Part shown: piece after piece, positions 33,390 to 42,000 of the stretch
Position numbering within the stretch: position 1 is the first letter of the stretch
Layout of the letters: every line of letters begins with the position of its first letter
NCBI GenBank assembly: GCA_031271865.1
Contig: JAISUW010000015.1
Span: 1-43,357, forward strand
DNA length: 43,357 bases
Source: Oscillospiraceae bacterium
Lineage (GTDB): Bacteria > Bacillota > Clostridia > Oscillospirales > Acutalibacteraceae
Direction of reading: 5' to 3'
Notes under the pieces: generated by a model
Database searches by the model: none
Told to the model about the DNA's origin: nothing
What the model saw: only the letters and a program-made list of their open reading frames with translations
Translations under genes and position numbers: made by a program

Positions 33390-35294
33390 TTATTGTACAA
33401 AAGGCACGAGAACCGTCACGATTCTGCGGTGACCGGTCAGTTCATGCTGGATAATGAGCGACATTTGGTTATGCAGGAAGAAAGAGTACCAAGAGCGGTC
33501 GACGTGCTTTGTCATCATGACAGTGAGGTACTCATGCGGTTGGAGGAGGGCTTCCTTTTCGGCAAGATACTCCCGAATCGGCGGAAGGATGTCGCGGTAG
33601 GGCGGGGTAACGACATCCAGGGGGACATCGATTCCCCAGTCGATCCATTTCTGCTGGATGGTGTCGGCATCTTCCTCATCTTCTTTGACGCAGAGGACGC
33701 GCACATTGTGGGTAATGGAGTTGGCGTAGTTGAGGAGTTTCAGCCCCGGCCGTGTCAGACCGCGCATGAGGATAATGACGGGAGCCGTATCCAAGGACTT
33801 GGATTTGCGGTAATGTTCCAGGAACTCTTCCTTTGTGATGAGTTGGGCTATGCGGGCGTAGTGCTTATTGATGCGGAACATCCCGTAGGCAAAGACAACG
33901 GCGGCAATGGGAAGCAGCCATGCTTCTTTGAAGCGAACCACCATGACGGTTACCAGTCCGACAAGCGTAATGACCGCGCCCACGGCATTGACGACGGCCT
34001 TGAACTGCCAACCTTTTGGCTTCTCGCGCAGCCAGCGGACGAACATCCCGGCCTGTGAAAGCGAGAAGGTTACAAATACGCCTGCGGCATAGAGCGGAAT
34101 CATACGGTGGGTATCTGCGTTGAAAACCAAAACGAGAGCCGAGGCAGCGAGCCAGATGAACAGAATCCCGTTGGAGAAAGAGAGCTTGGCACCGCGGTGG
34201 GAGAATTGTCTGGGGATATAGCTGTCCCTTGCTAAGATAGCCAAAAGCGTCGGCAAGCCGCTGTAAGCAGTGTTCGCCGCCAAGAGCAAGATGAGCATGG
34301 TGAAACCCTGCAAAGCATAGTACAGGAGGTTGCCAAGCGGGATACCGCCGAAAGAGGCGTGCGCAATCTGGGAGAGGACGGTTTCATATCCAACGCTTTC
34401 CTCCATCATGGGGATAGGGTGCAGGACGGAGGCGAGAGCGACCGTACCGCCGAACACAGCGAGAATCACAAGCCCTAAGGCACACAGGACGCGCACGGCG
34501 GTGCGGCCTTCCGGTGCCTTGAAGATGGGGACGGCATTGGAGACGGCCTCCACGCCTGTGAGTGCCGAGCAGCCGGAGGAAAATGCACGCAGCAGCAAAA
34601 ACAGCGAAAGAGAACCGACTGCCCCGCCGACGGCACCCGCCGGGTCTGCGTAGGTCTGCGGCGCCTCTGTGTGTGCGGCTGCATCAATTACGCTGATGTC
34701 ACCGGACGCAAAGCGCACGAAGCCGATGACAATCATTACAAGCATCAGGAGGATGAACAGATAGGTCGGCACACCGAATATTTTGGCACTCTCCCCTACC
34801 CCGCGCAGGTTCAGAAGGGTAAGAATGCTGACGCCGGCTAAGCACATTACCAAGCGGTAGGGTTCCAGCTCCGGGAAAGCCGAGGCGACGGCCTGCGTTG
34901 CGGAGGACACACTGACCGATACCGTCAGTACATAGGCGATAACGAGTGTCGCCGCAGCTACAAGGGAGGTTTTGCGTCCGAAGTTCTCCTGTGTTACGAC
35001 ATAGGCGCCGCCGCCGTTGGGGTAGCAGCGGATAATCTGCGCATAGCTGTAAATCAAGATGCCCAACAGCGCAAAGATGGGGATGACGACAAAGAGGGTT
35101 CCCGTATATGCCGCCGCCGCCAAGGCAGGTACCATGACAAGCAGTATCTCCTCCAAGGCGTAGGCCACGGAGGACACGGCATCGCTGGCTAAGATGGGCA
35201 GTCCCCAGAACACATCCAACTTCTCGTGCCCGGCTTCACTGTCCCGCAGCGGGCGGCCAAGCAGCGTATTCTTTACTTTTGCAAGTATTCCCAT
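33390..35294 (-). CDS. KimA-like APC-superfamily potassium permease
   Basis: A 634-residue permease: about 12 membrane segments then a cytoplasmic domain of some 200 residues. The N-terminus LLGRPLRDSEAGHEKLDVFWGLPILASDAVSSVAYALEEIL and the CYPNGGGAYVVTQENFGRKTSLVA region strongly resemble KimA (YdaO) from Bacillus. KimA imports K+ and is inhibited by c-di-AMP, usually via a ydaO riboswitch and a C-terminal UspA-like domain. The leader here (about 125 nt) shows no ydaO riboswitch, so regulation would differ. The ATG at 35294 follows GGAGG. Amino acid permease function is the alternative. Confidence 0.85.
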   Translation of the reverse strand: MGILAKVKNTLLGRPLRDSEAGHEKLDVFWGLPILASDAVSSVAYALEEILLVMVPALAAAAYTGTLFVVIPIFALLGILIYSYAQIIRCYPNGGGAYVVTQENFGRKTSLVAAATLVIAYVLTVSVSVSSATQAVASAFPELEPYRLVMCLAGVSILTLLNLRGVGESAKIFGVPTYLFILLMLVMIVIGFVRFASGDISVIDAAAHTEAPQTYADPAGAVGGAVGSLSLFLLLRAFSSGCSALTGVEAVSNAVPIFKAPEGRTAVRVLCALGLVILAVFGGTVALASVLHPIPMMEESVGYETVLSQIAHASFGGIPLGNLLYYALQGFTMLILLLAANTAYSGLPTLLAILARDSYIPRQFSHRGAKLSFSNGILFIWLAASALVLVFNADTHRMIPLYAAGVFVTFSLSQAGMFVRWLREKPKGWQFKAVVNAVGAVITLVGLVTVMVVRFKEAWLLPIAAVVFAYGMFRINKHYARIAQLITKEEFLEHYRKSKSLDTAPVIILMRGLTRPGLKLLNYANSITHNVRVLCVKEDEEDADTIQQKWIDWGIDVPLDVVTPPYRDILPPIREYLAEKEALLQPHEYLTVMMTKHVDRSWYSFFLHNQMSLIIQHELTGHRRIVTVLVPFVQ

Positions 35295-35427
35295 GACTCC
35301 AAGGACCTCCGATTCTCTGTTTACGTTGATAGCGTTTATGTTATTTTGTGATTTATGCAAAGCCTCCGGCGGTTTCAAAGAAAAAAGAAAAGAACACCTG
35401 TATGATTCCCATACAATTCCATTCCAT

Positions 35428-35456
35428 ATTATATTCTTCTGCGGCGTATTTGTCAA
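35428..35456 (-). promoter_or_regulatory. Consensus sigma-A promoter for KimA-like gene
   Basis: On the minus strand TTGACA (35451-35456), 17-bp spacer, TATAAT (35428-35433). Both hexamers are perfect. It lies divergent from the next promoter. Confidence 0.85.
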
Positions 35457-35523
35457 GAGATTTCTTGCTTGCCTTCCCGAGAATCTTGCCTAGGCACGCC
35501 GCAGAGATTGAGAAAGATTATGC

Positions 35524-35552
35524 TTGACAAATCCAAACGCATACGGTATAAT
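35524..35552 (+). promoter_or_regulatory. Consensus sigma-A promoter for DUF1292 gene
   Basis: TTGACA (35524-35529), 17-bp spacer, TATAAT (35547-35552); a leader of about 105 nt precedes the start at 35667. Confidence 0.85.
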
Positions 35553-35666
35553 ATAGTTACAAACGAATGGGCGGTTCGAGGGCGGCGGCATCCAAGCGTA
35601 GGGGGATACCCCATACAATCGGGAGCCGATGCCGATACCCGAGAAAGCCGGATGGGAGGCAACACG

Positions 35667-36002
35667 ATGGCTGAGGAGAGGATACCGTTTCTTGCGGACG
35701 CGGATGCGGACGGTTTCGCTGACGAACTCGATATAGACGAGGGCATGGGCGTTACCATCCGCGACGAGGATGGCAAAGAATACAGCTTCATTGAGCTCGG
35801 GCAAGTGGAGCTTCCCGGCGGACGCTACATCGCTTTGCTTCCGGAAGAGGACGATGACGATGAACCCGAGACGGAAGTCACGGTCTTGCGCATGGAAGAA
35901 GACGAAAACGGTGAAGTCAGTCTGACCCTGATCGAAGACGAACAAGAGTGGGATGAAGTATCCAAGGCTTTCAGCGAGATGTTCCCGGAGCTCATCGGTT
36001 AA
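35667..36002 (+). CDS. DUF1292 family protein
   Basis: A 111-residue acidic protein with the DUF1292 core (EDGKEYSFIELGQVELPGGRYIALLPEE, then TVLRMEEDENGEVSLTLIEDEQEWDEVSKAF). It has an unusually acidic N-terminus (FLADADADGFADELDIDEGMG). The ATG at 35667 follows GGGAGG by 7 bases; ATG 35652 is an alternative. Its function in Bacillota is unknown. A candidate structured RNA follows. Confidence 0.85.
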   Translation: MAEERIPFLADADADGFADELDIDEGMGVTIRDEDGKEYSFIELGQVELPGGRYIALLPEEDDDDEPETEVTVLRMEEDENGEVSLTLIEDEQEWDEVSKAFSEMFPELIG

Positions 36003-36019
36003 GCGGTACAATACAAAAC

Positions 36020-36240
36020 GAGCGGCCCCAAAGGTTCTGCCTTTCTCGACACCTACGGCAGCGATGGCCACAGCGGATTATTAGGGAGCCGGAGTCCTTT
36101 GCAGACAAATCGCAGACCTCCCGGTGCGGGCTTTGACCCGGATTGGAAGAAGGGAGCGCGGAATGCGAAGGCAGGCGACCCACCTGCACAGGCAGGTCAA
36201 TCCACGCCGTTCCCGGCTGGGTGGAACCTTTATAATTAGA
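36020..36240 (+). ncRNA. Candidate structured RNA, family unknown
   Basis: There is no ORF of note. The ends can pair: AAAGGTTC (about 36031-36038) with GAACCTTT (about 36224-36231). Inside are GGGAG/CTCCC, ACCTGC-ACAG-GCAGGT and other small stems. This branched shape with a closed stem fits a regulatory RNA of about 200 nt. A 6S-type RNA is possible but I could not confirm any family. A TACAAT hexamer at 36005 is a weak -10. Confidence 0.35.
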
Positions 36241-36247
36241 AACGCGG

Positions 36248-36306
36248 ATTCACTGTAGGGGAGGGCTTGCCCCTTCCGGAGGGCAAGCCTCTTTTCTACA
36301 GTGAAT
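36248..36306. repeat. Long inverted repeat before unknown gene
   Basis: ATTCACTGTAG (36248-36258) pairs perfectly with CTACAGTGAAT (36296-36306); inside, GAGGGCTTGCCC pairs with GGGCAAGCCTC with one bulge. It is 20 bp before the start of the next gene and could be a terminator-like stem of the upstream transcript, or a palindromic repeat. Confidence 0.8.
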
Positions 36307-36326
36307 TTTGAATCGGAGCATTCGCC

Positions 36327-37067
36327 ATGAAAGAGACGTTGCTGGCTTTCGGCGCCACGGACCTTGCGAGCGGAGACGGCCGCGTTGTCTTAGCATTGAA
36401 GCCGCAGCCGTTCTTTCGGACGACAGACCCCCTGACCGGAACAGGAAACCAAGCAAAACCGGCACCCATGCAGCAAGTCACATATGCCATGGCGGCACCG
36501 GGCGGTGCGGATGTCAAACCCATCACATTGGGCGTTTACCTGCAAACCAAATATGGGCAGAGCTATGTACAGGTAGCTGCCGCTTTTGAAGGGAAGCTGG
36601 AGAAGCTGCGTGCCGTACGTCTGCCTGACGGCGGCTGTGCCGTACTGGATCCGGCGGAGTCCGATTTGCACCTTTTCCGGCCGGATGGTACCCGCGGAGC
36701 CACGCTTTCCCTGCACTACAAAGGCTCCCCGGCAGCGGACATCGCCTTTGAGCGCGAATGGCTCTGGTTCACGTGCCCCAAGGAAAACGCCCTCGTGCAG
36801 TTCTCCGTCCGGGAGCGGGCTTTCGTCCTGCGCGCCGGCGGGCACGGCATCTTTCCCAACGCGCAGGGCTTGTGCAGCATCGGCGGCTTGCTGTATGTGT
36901 GCTGCGGCGCAAAGGGAGAAGGCTTCCTGCGCATCTTCAATCCTGTGGACATGGATTTGGAGGACACACTGCTGCTTTCCGCCCCGCCTGTGAAGTACGC
37001 CCGCTGCGGCGACGGTTCTTTCGCTTGGATACAAAACGCCGTCTACGCCCTGAAACCCGATACCTAA
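36327..37067 (+). CDS. Unknown protein with possible beta-propeller-like repeats
   Basis: A 246-residue protein, not recognised. Its C-terminal two thirds are beta-rich with repeated patterns such as LPDGGCAVLDPAESDLHLFRPDG, FEREWLWFTCPKENALVQFS and IGGLLYVCCGAKGEGFLRIFNPVD, reminiscent of propeller blades. No signal peptide or membrane span is visible. CGGAG precedes the ATG. The inverted repeat lies just upstream and the MraZ-like gene 50 bp downstream. Confidence 0.65.
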   Translation: MKETLLAFGATDLASGDGRVVLALKPQPFFRTTDPLTGTGNQAKPAPMQQVTYAMAAPGGADVKPITLGVYLQTKYGQSYVQVAAAFEGKLEKLRAVRLPDGGCAVLDPAESDLHLFRPDGTRGATLSLHYKGSPAADIAFEREWLWFTCPKENALVQFSVRERAFVLRAGGHGIFPNAQGLCSIGGLLYVCCGAKGEGFLRIFNPVDMDLEDTLLLSAPPVKYARCGDGSFAWIQNAVYALKPDT

Positions 37068-37117
37068 CCCCCCGCACTGCGCGCACCCATTATCTTATAT
37101 AATAGGAACGCAAAGCC

Positions 37118-37759
37118 ATGTTTGAAGGAAAATACCCTGCCGCCGTCAAACCCAACGGTGAAATCATCCTCCCGCCGGCGCTGACGGAGGAATTCCGCCG
37201 CCTCCATGGGGATGAGATAACGCTTTCCCTTTTTGGGGCGCAGTTTATCTATATTTGCGGGCAGAGCTTCGCCGCCGAGATTATAGACCAGCTTGTATCG
37301 CAAGTCAGTACCGCTTTCCCGCGGGACAAAGAGCTTGTGGACAGCTATATTGAGGTTCTCAACGAGTATTATACAGAGGTTCCGCTGACCATTCACTTCA
37401 AAGAGCAAAAGAAAAAGCACAGGCTCTTCGGCATCAAAGAAATTGAACTGCCCGAGGAGCCGGAGAGTTCTTTTATGCTTCCCGAACATATGCGTCCGCT
37501 GCTGGGGATTCTCCCCGGCGCTTCGGAAGTCCTCACCCTCATTGGTGTGGAGGATTACTTGGAACTTTGGAAACCGGAAACATTTGACGAGCGTTCGCAG
37601 GCACTCATCGCGGTCAATGACAGGCAGCGCCGCAGGGCAAATCTCTTTGAGACCGCTGTCTGTATGCACTTGGGGACGGAGTGTTCCCTATTGACGGAGA
37701 ACAGAGGCAAACCGCCCATGAATGCATGCGGTCCGTGCCTGTTCTTGCGCGTACCTTAA
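37118..37759 (+). CDS. MraZ/AbrB-fold-like protein with extended middle
   Basis: A 213-residue protein. The N-terminus MFEGKYPAAVKPNGEIILPPAL resembles the first SpoVT/AbrB half of MraZ. The segment from about residue 133 (PLLGILPGASEVLTLIGVEDYLELWKPETF) resembles the second half (usual IGVGNRIEIWS). MraZ is normally about 145 residues and opens the dcw cluster; here it has about 60 extra residues in the middle and is alone. Possible roles: DNA-binding regulator or a diverged relative with a different function. Confidence 0.55.
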   Translation: MFEGKYPAAVKPNGEIILPPALTEEFRRLHGDEITLSLFGAQFIYICGQSFAAEIIDQLVSQVSTAFPRDKELVDSYIEVLNEYYTEVPLTIHFKEQKKKHRLFGIKEIELPEEPESSFMLPEHMRPLLGILPGASEVLTLIGVEDYLELWKPETFDERSQALIAVNDRQRRRANLFETAVCMHLGTECSLLTENRGKPPMNACGPCLFLRVP

Positions 37760-37803
37760 GAATCCCCGATTCCGGGACAATGACTGGGAAAGGTAACAGC
37801 GGC

Positions 37804-38952
37804 ATGGTATCCCCAAAGCAATGGCTCCGGCACCGTTGGAGTGCGGCATTCTGCCTCTTGGCGGCGGGTGTCTTCACCGTTCCGCTGTTTTACAGCAAGC
37901 TGATTTTCTTTCCGCTGGCATCCGGTGCCGCGGATACGGACACTTTGCGCGCCGGTTTGGCATTGCTGAGTGCGCTCTTGGGGATTCCGCTTTTGGTGCT
38001 GTGCTTCGCGGGTTTGGGCGGGTGCTGCGCGGCTTTCGCGCGTCTGACAGGCAGACGGCCGGACCGCGGCTTCATTGTTTCGGATATAGGCAGCGGCATC
38101 CTGCGCCATCTGCCTGTCATGGCGGCGGTCGGTATGCTGCTCGGTCTGACGGATTTGTATCTGCAATACTACCTCTGCCGCAGTTTGCATCTGGGGGGGG
38201 CGGAGAGTATCCGCAGCGCTTTCGCATTTCTGCAAACCCTTTTGCTGGAGGATGCCGACAACGGAATCCTTCGAGAGTTGCTGGCGCGCTCCGGGAATCT
38301 GACTGTTATGCTGGCGATGCTCTTTCTGGCAGCGGCAGCGCTGTTTTTGGGATACTACATGGTGTTTGGCGAAGACAAACCGCCCCGTCGCCCCGGCAGC
38401 TTCCGGCTTTCGCGCCGCTTTGTTACCGTCGTTCTGCTCCAAGGCGTGCCGCTGACCCTTGGTTTTGCTTCCTTCGCACAGTTGCTGTCGAATTTTCGGA
38501 TCGCAGTTTCGCCGATATGGGCGGTATTGGTTTGGTCTGCCGGCTATCTTGCCTTGCTCTCCCTCTTTGTTCAGCGCATCTCAAAGCATAAGGAGCAAAT
38601 CCGGACGGCCGCCGCCGCTCAAGACTACGGTGCGGTGCGAACCTTCTTCTACATTGTCCTCCACCGCACAAAAACGATAGGCATTCCGCTCTTTCTCTGG
38701 TCCACCGTCTGCATATGGAATGATGTGCTTGTCCCCTACTTTACTTTGCGAAAGACCGGTTTTCTCTCCCCCGCCAAGTGGCTTTTCCATGCACTGGAGC
38801 GGGGGCAGCAGGCGCTTTACGCCGGGGTTTTGGCTTTTTCCGTTGCTACTGCTGCTGCTGCATTGCTTTTCTACTCCCACTGCCGTTTACACCGTCCCAG
38901 AGGCATGAAGCAAGAAGTAAGAGGCAAGACGGCCGCAGACAAACAGTTATAA
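37804..38952 (+). CDS. Multi-pass membrane protein, MalG-like C-terminus
   Basis: A 382-residue membrane protein with about six to seven hydrophobic segments (for example GIPLLVLCFAGLGG and LAMLFLAAAALFLGYYMV). The C-terminal WNDVLVPYFTL then ALYAGVLAFSVATAAAALLFY resembles the last part of MalG-type sugar ABC permeases, but no ABC ATPase or binding protein is near. I use the ATG at 37804 (AAAGG about 10 bases upstream); ATG 37780 is an alternative. The 3' end lies inside a tandem repeat. Confidence 0.65.
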   Translation: MVSPKQWLRHRWSAAFCLLAAGVFTVPLFYSKLIFFPLASGAADTDTLRAGLALLSALLGIPLLVLCFAGLGGCCAAFARLTGRRPDRGFIVSDIGSGILRHLPVMAAVGMLLGLTDLYLQYYLCRSLHLGGAESIRSAFAFLQTLLLEDADNGILRELLARSGNLTVMLAMLFLAAAALFLGYYMVFGEDKPPRRPGSFRLSRRFVTVVLLQGVPLTLGFASFAQLLSNFRIAVSPIWAVLVWSAGYLALLSLFVQRISKHKEQIRTAAAAQDYGAVRTFFYIVLHRTKTIGIPLFLWSTVCIWNDVLVPYFTLRKTGFLSPAKWLFHALERGQQALYAGVLAFSVATAAAALLFYSHCRLHRPRGMKQEVRGKTAADKQL

Positions 38953-39170
38953 ACGGTAACAAAAAAAATCCGCAAATCCGGCGTGCAGAAGCAACAGGCA
39001 GGCAGCAAGCGGCAGGAGGCAAGACGGCCGCAGACAAACAGTTACAAACGGTAACAAAAAAATCCGCAAATCCGGCGTGCAGAAGCAACAGGCCAGCAGC
39101 AAGCGGCAGGAGGCAAGACGGCCGCAGACAAACAGTTACAAACGGTAACAAAAAAAATCCGCAAATCCAC
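38921..39170 (+). repeat. 94-95-bp tandem repeat, 2.6 copies
   Basis: Copies begin at 38921, 39016 and 39110 (partial), each with GAGGCAAGACGGCCGCAGAC, an A-run and AATCCGC. They span the stop codon of the membrane protein gene (38950-38952) and end just before the aldose epimerase ribosome binding site, so they form most of the intergenic region. No spacer-like unique segments lie between copies. Confidence 0.9.
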
Positions 39171-39188
39171 AGATATGAGGTGAACAAG

Positions 39189-40169
39189 ATGTCTTCTCCC
39201 ATCCTTTTGGACAACGGCATACTCCAAGCAGAGATCCTCCTCTACGGTGCCGCACTCAACGCCCTCCGGGTGAAGGACAAAGACGGCAATCCGGCAGATG
39301 TGGTATTGGGCTTTGACAGCCTCGGCGACAGGAAAGCGTATTCCGCCTACCAGGGGGAGACCGTCGGCCGCTATGCCAACCGCATTGCCGGCGGCACCTT
39401 CTCTCTGAACGGCAAGACCTACACCGTCACGAAAAACGAAAACGGCAAGACCTGCCTGCACGGCGGCGGGGAGTTCTCCCATACAGAATGGGCGGTCAAA
39501 ACGCAAGGCGAGGACTTCCTGACCTTGACCTACACCAGCCCCGACGGCGTGGAAGGCTTCCCCGGGCAAGTCACCGCCGAGACCACCTATGTTCTGGACG
39601 GCAATGCACTCCAGATTTCATTTACCGCTGTCTCTGATGCCGATACCATTGTCAATATGTGCAACCACGCCTACTTCAACTTGGCAGGGGGCGGCGATGT
39701 GCTGGGGCATATCCTGCAGTTGAAGGCCTATGCCTACCTGCCGATAGATGCCGACTCCATCCCGACGGGGGAAGTGCGGCCGCTCGAGGGGACAGCCTTT
39801 GATTTCCGTGAAGCAAAAGCCATCGGGGCGGACATCCGCGCCGACGACCCCCAGCTCATCGGTGCCAAAGGCTACGACCACTGCTACTGCTTGGAGCCGC
39901 AGACGCTGACCCCTGTGGCAAATGTATATGAACCAATCTCCGGCCGCCGCATGGAGGTTTTCACCGACCAACCGGGCATACAGCTGTATACCGGAAATTT
40001 CCTGGACTCCCCCGGAAAGAACGGTGCCGTATATACGGCGCACAGCGGTTTCTGCTTGGAGACGCAGACGTGGCCCGATTCCCCAAACCGCGCCGACTTC
40101 CCCTCACCGCTTCTCAAAGCCGGGGAGGAATACTACCACACCGTGCGCTTTGTGTTCTCCGCCGGGTAA
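39189..40169 (+). CDS. galM: Aldose 1-epimerase (GalM-like)
   Basis: A 326-residue epimerase. ETVGRYANRIAGGTFSLNGKTY, then CNHAYFNLAG (His acid) and GYDHCYCLE, then FCLETQTWPDSPN (catalytic Glu) are diagnostic. It interconverts alpha and beta anomers of galactose or glucose. GAGGTG precedes the ATG at 39189; upstream frame extension runs through the tandem repeat and is not used. It fits a role near the sugar-metabolism genes. Confidence 0.93.
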   Translation: MSSPILLDNGILQAEILLYGAALNALRVKDKDGNPADVVLGFDSLGDRKAYSAYQGETVGRYANRIAGGTFSLNGKTYTVTKNENGKTCLHGGGEFSHTEWAVKTQGEDFLTLTYTSPDGVEGFPGQVTAETTYVLDGNALQISFTAVSDADTIVNMCNHAYFNLAGGGDVLGHILQLKAYAYLPIDADSIPTGEVRPLEGTAFDFREAKAIGADIRADDPQLIGAKGYDHCYCLEPQTLTPVANVYEPISGRRMEVFTDQPGIQLYTGNFLDSPGKNGAVYTAHSGFCLETQTWPDSPNRADFPSPLLKAGEEYYHTVRFVFSAG

Positions 40170-40240
40170 TTCCCTCCCGGGCAGGGAATACTAAACCGTT
40201 CCCTGTGAGCGCTTAACGCTTCACTGACAAGAGGTATGCT

Positions 40241-41056
40241 ATGCACGTCCCTGTTTGCCGCACATCCGAAGAAAGTCTGCGCCGGCTGGTTGCCGGCAAC
40301 TGCTCCATGGCTCGGTTCGGCGATGGGGAAATCATGCTCTTAGCCGGGCGCAACTTGGCTTTCCAACGCGTACACCCGGAGCTTCTCCTGAAACTCCGTT
40401 CCATCCTGCGCGGCAGCCAGCCGGGCTTGCTGGTCGGTATCACTACGGCTTTCTGCCCCAAGGAGTTCCAAACCCTGACCCCGGAAGCCCGCGGCTGCTG
40501 GCAGAACCACTCCGCCGCTTTTGCCCGCGCATGGTCACGCAATACCCTCCGCGGCCATGTGTATGACAACAGTTGCGTGAGCCGTATATACATTGATACG
40601 CAGGACCGCGACTACGCTGCCAAAATGATCTCCCTTTGGCGGCGCGTCTGGAAAGACCGGGACGTTGTTATCATCGAGGGCTTGCAGACCCACTTCGGTG
40701 CCGGCAATGACCTATTGGACGGGGCCAAATCGATACGCCGCATCCTCTGCCCCTCCGCCAATGCCTACAGTGCCTATAACCGCATCAAGACCCTTGCCGC
40801 TACGATAGAGAAAGATGCCTTGGTGCTTATTGCTCTGGGGCCGACGGCCACAGTTTTGGCGGCCGACCTCCATGCTTTGGGCTACCGGGCCATTGACATC
40901 GGTCACTTGGACATAGAGTACGAGTGGTACTTAGCCGGTGCGAAAGTCAAACAGCCCGTGCCGGGAAAGCTCGTCTATGAAGCCCGCGCCTTGGATGAAG
41001 TCCCCGCGGAGGATGACGAATTCCTCTCGCAGGTGGTGGCGCGGATTGGGGTGTAG
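40241..41056 (+). CDS. GT-D fold glycosyltransferase (DUF1792/SP_1767-like), first
   Basis: A 271-residue protein. The N-terminus CSMARFGDGEIMLLAGRNLAF with the DGE motif, later DVVIIEGLQTHFGAGNDLLDGAKSIRRIL, LVLIALGPTATVLAADLHALGYRAIDIGHLDIEYEW, is typical of GT-D (DUF1792) enzymes such as the S. parasanguinis dGT1 that modifies a serine-rich adhesin. Such enzymes add hexose to glycoprotein glycans or polysaccharides; the acceptor is unknown. AAGAGG precedes the ATG. The next gene encodes a second copy. Confidence 0.87.
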   Translation: MHVPVCRTSEESLRRLVAGNCSMARFGDGEIMLLAGRNLAFQRVHPELLLKLRSILRGSQPGLLVGITTAFCPKEFQTLTPEARGCWQNHSAAFARAWSRNTLRGHVYDNSCVSRIYIDTQDRDYAAKMISLWRRVWKDRDVVIIEGLQTHFGAGNDLLDGAKSIRRILCPSANAYSAYNRIKTLAATIEKDALVLIALGPTATVLAADLHALGYRAIDIGHLDIEYEWYLAGAKVKQPVPGKLVYEARALDEVPAEDDEFLSQVVARIGV

Positions 41057-41061
41057 GGCCT

Positions 41062-42000
41062 ATGCACATCCCCAGACTTCGCAATATCCCCCGCAATATC
41101 AGACCATGGCTGGAAGTCCGGCGCGATAAGATTCTGCGCGCGTGGGCACGGCGGCTGTCGGCTGTCCTGCTGCGCTTCTTCCGGGAACCGGTGTGCGCCG
41201 ATACACTGACGACCATCCGCAAGCTTGCCGCGGAACGCGCCTCTTTCTCCCGCTTTGGGGATGCGGAGATTATGCTGGTCGGCAAACTCTCTATCTGGTA
41301 CCAGCACCGCACACGTCCCTTGGTGAAACGGATGCGCCAAATCCTGCGCGGCGGTGTGCCCGGTCTGGAAGTGGGCTTGCCGATTCGCTTCTGCCCCGCA
41401 GAGTACGCGAGACTCCTCCCCGCTCCCAAAGCGCATTGGGAGGGCGAACGGCGCCGTTTCGGCGGCTGGTGGATTTGCTTTACACGCAAGGGCTTTCCGT
41501 ATCTGAATGCAAGTGCCACCCGACCGTATATAGACATCCAAGACGCGGCTTATGCAGCAGAGGTGTTCGCCGCTTGGCGCACCGTCTGGGAGGGGCGCGA
41601 CATCGTCTTCGTGGAAGGGGAAGCCTCCAAGCTCGGGGTAGGCAATGATTTATTTGAAAATACGAAATCCATTCACCGCATCCTCGCCCCCGCCGACCAT
41701 GCCTACCGCGTCCATGACCGCCTGCTCTCCGTATGCTTAGCGCAACCGAAAGATACGCTCTTTCTCCTCGCCTTGGGTCCCACCGCTACGGTTCTCGCTG
41801 CCGACCTCCATGCGTGCGGCCGCCAAGCCATCGATGTCGGTCACATAGATATTGAATATGAGCTCTACCGCATGGGAGCGGCAGAAAAATTACCCATCCC
41901 CGGCAAGCGCTTCAATGAAGCGCGGGACAGCGCCGCCGAAGGGATGCGCTCCCCGGCGCAAACACAATACGAAAGGGAGATTATCTGCCGTGTCGAATGA
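41062..42000 (+). CDS. GT-D fold glycosyltransferase (DUF1792/SP_1767-like), second
   Basis: A 312-residue relative of the first gene with a longer basic N-terminus (about 50 residues). It shares FSRFGDAEIMLVGKLSI, VEGEASKLGVGNDLFENTKSIHRIL and LFLLALGPTATVLAADLHACGRQAIDVGHIDIEYELY. The DGE of the first is DAE here. It starts 5 bp after the first stop; its end overlaps the next gene. Divergence suggests a different sugar or acceptor. Confidence 0.85.
   Translation: MHIPRLRNIPRNIRPWLEVRRDKILRAWARRLSAVLLRFFREPVCADTLTTIRKLAAERASFSRFGDAEIMLVGKLSIWYQHRTRPLVKRMRQILRGGVPGLEVGLPIRFCPAEYARLLPAPKAHWEGERRRFGGWWICFTRKGFPYLNASATRPYIDIQDAAYAAEVFAAWRTVWEGRDIVFVEGEASKLGVGNDLFENTKSIHRILAPADHAYRVHDRLLSVCLAQPKDTLFLLALGPTATVLAADLHACGRQAIDVGHIDIEYELYRMGAAEKLPIPGKRFNEARDSAAEGMRSPAQTQYEREIICRVE

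Noticed and set aside
35295-35430. ydaO (c-di-AMP) riboswitch before the KimA-like gene
   Set aside because: The leader of about 125 nt lacks the conserved ydaO blocks and is A/T-rich with a simple ribosome binding site.
36003-36247. Cobalamin riboswitch
   Set aside because: GAAGGCAGGCGACC recalls the B12 box, but the other conserved blocks are absent and the next gene is not B12-related.
38921-39170. Possible CRISPR array
   Set aside because: The repeats are 94-95 bp with no unique spacers and include part of a coding sequence; no cas genes are present.
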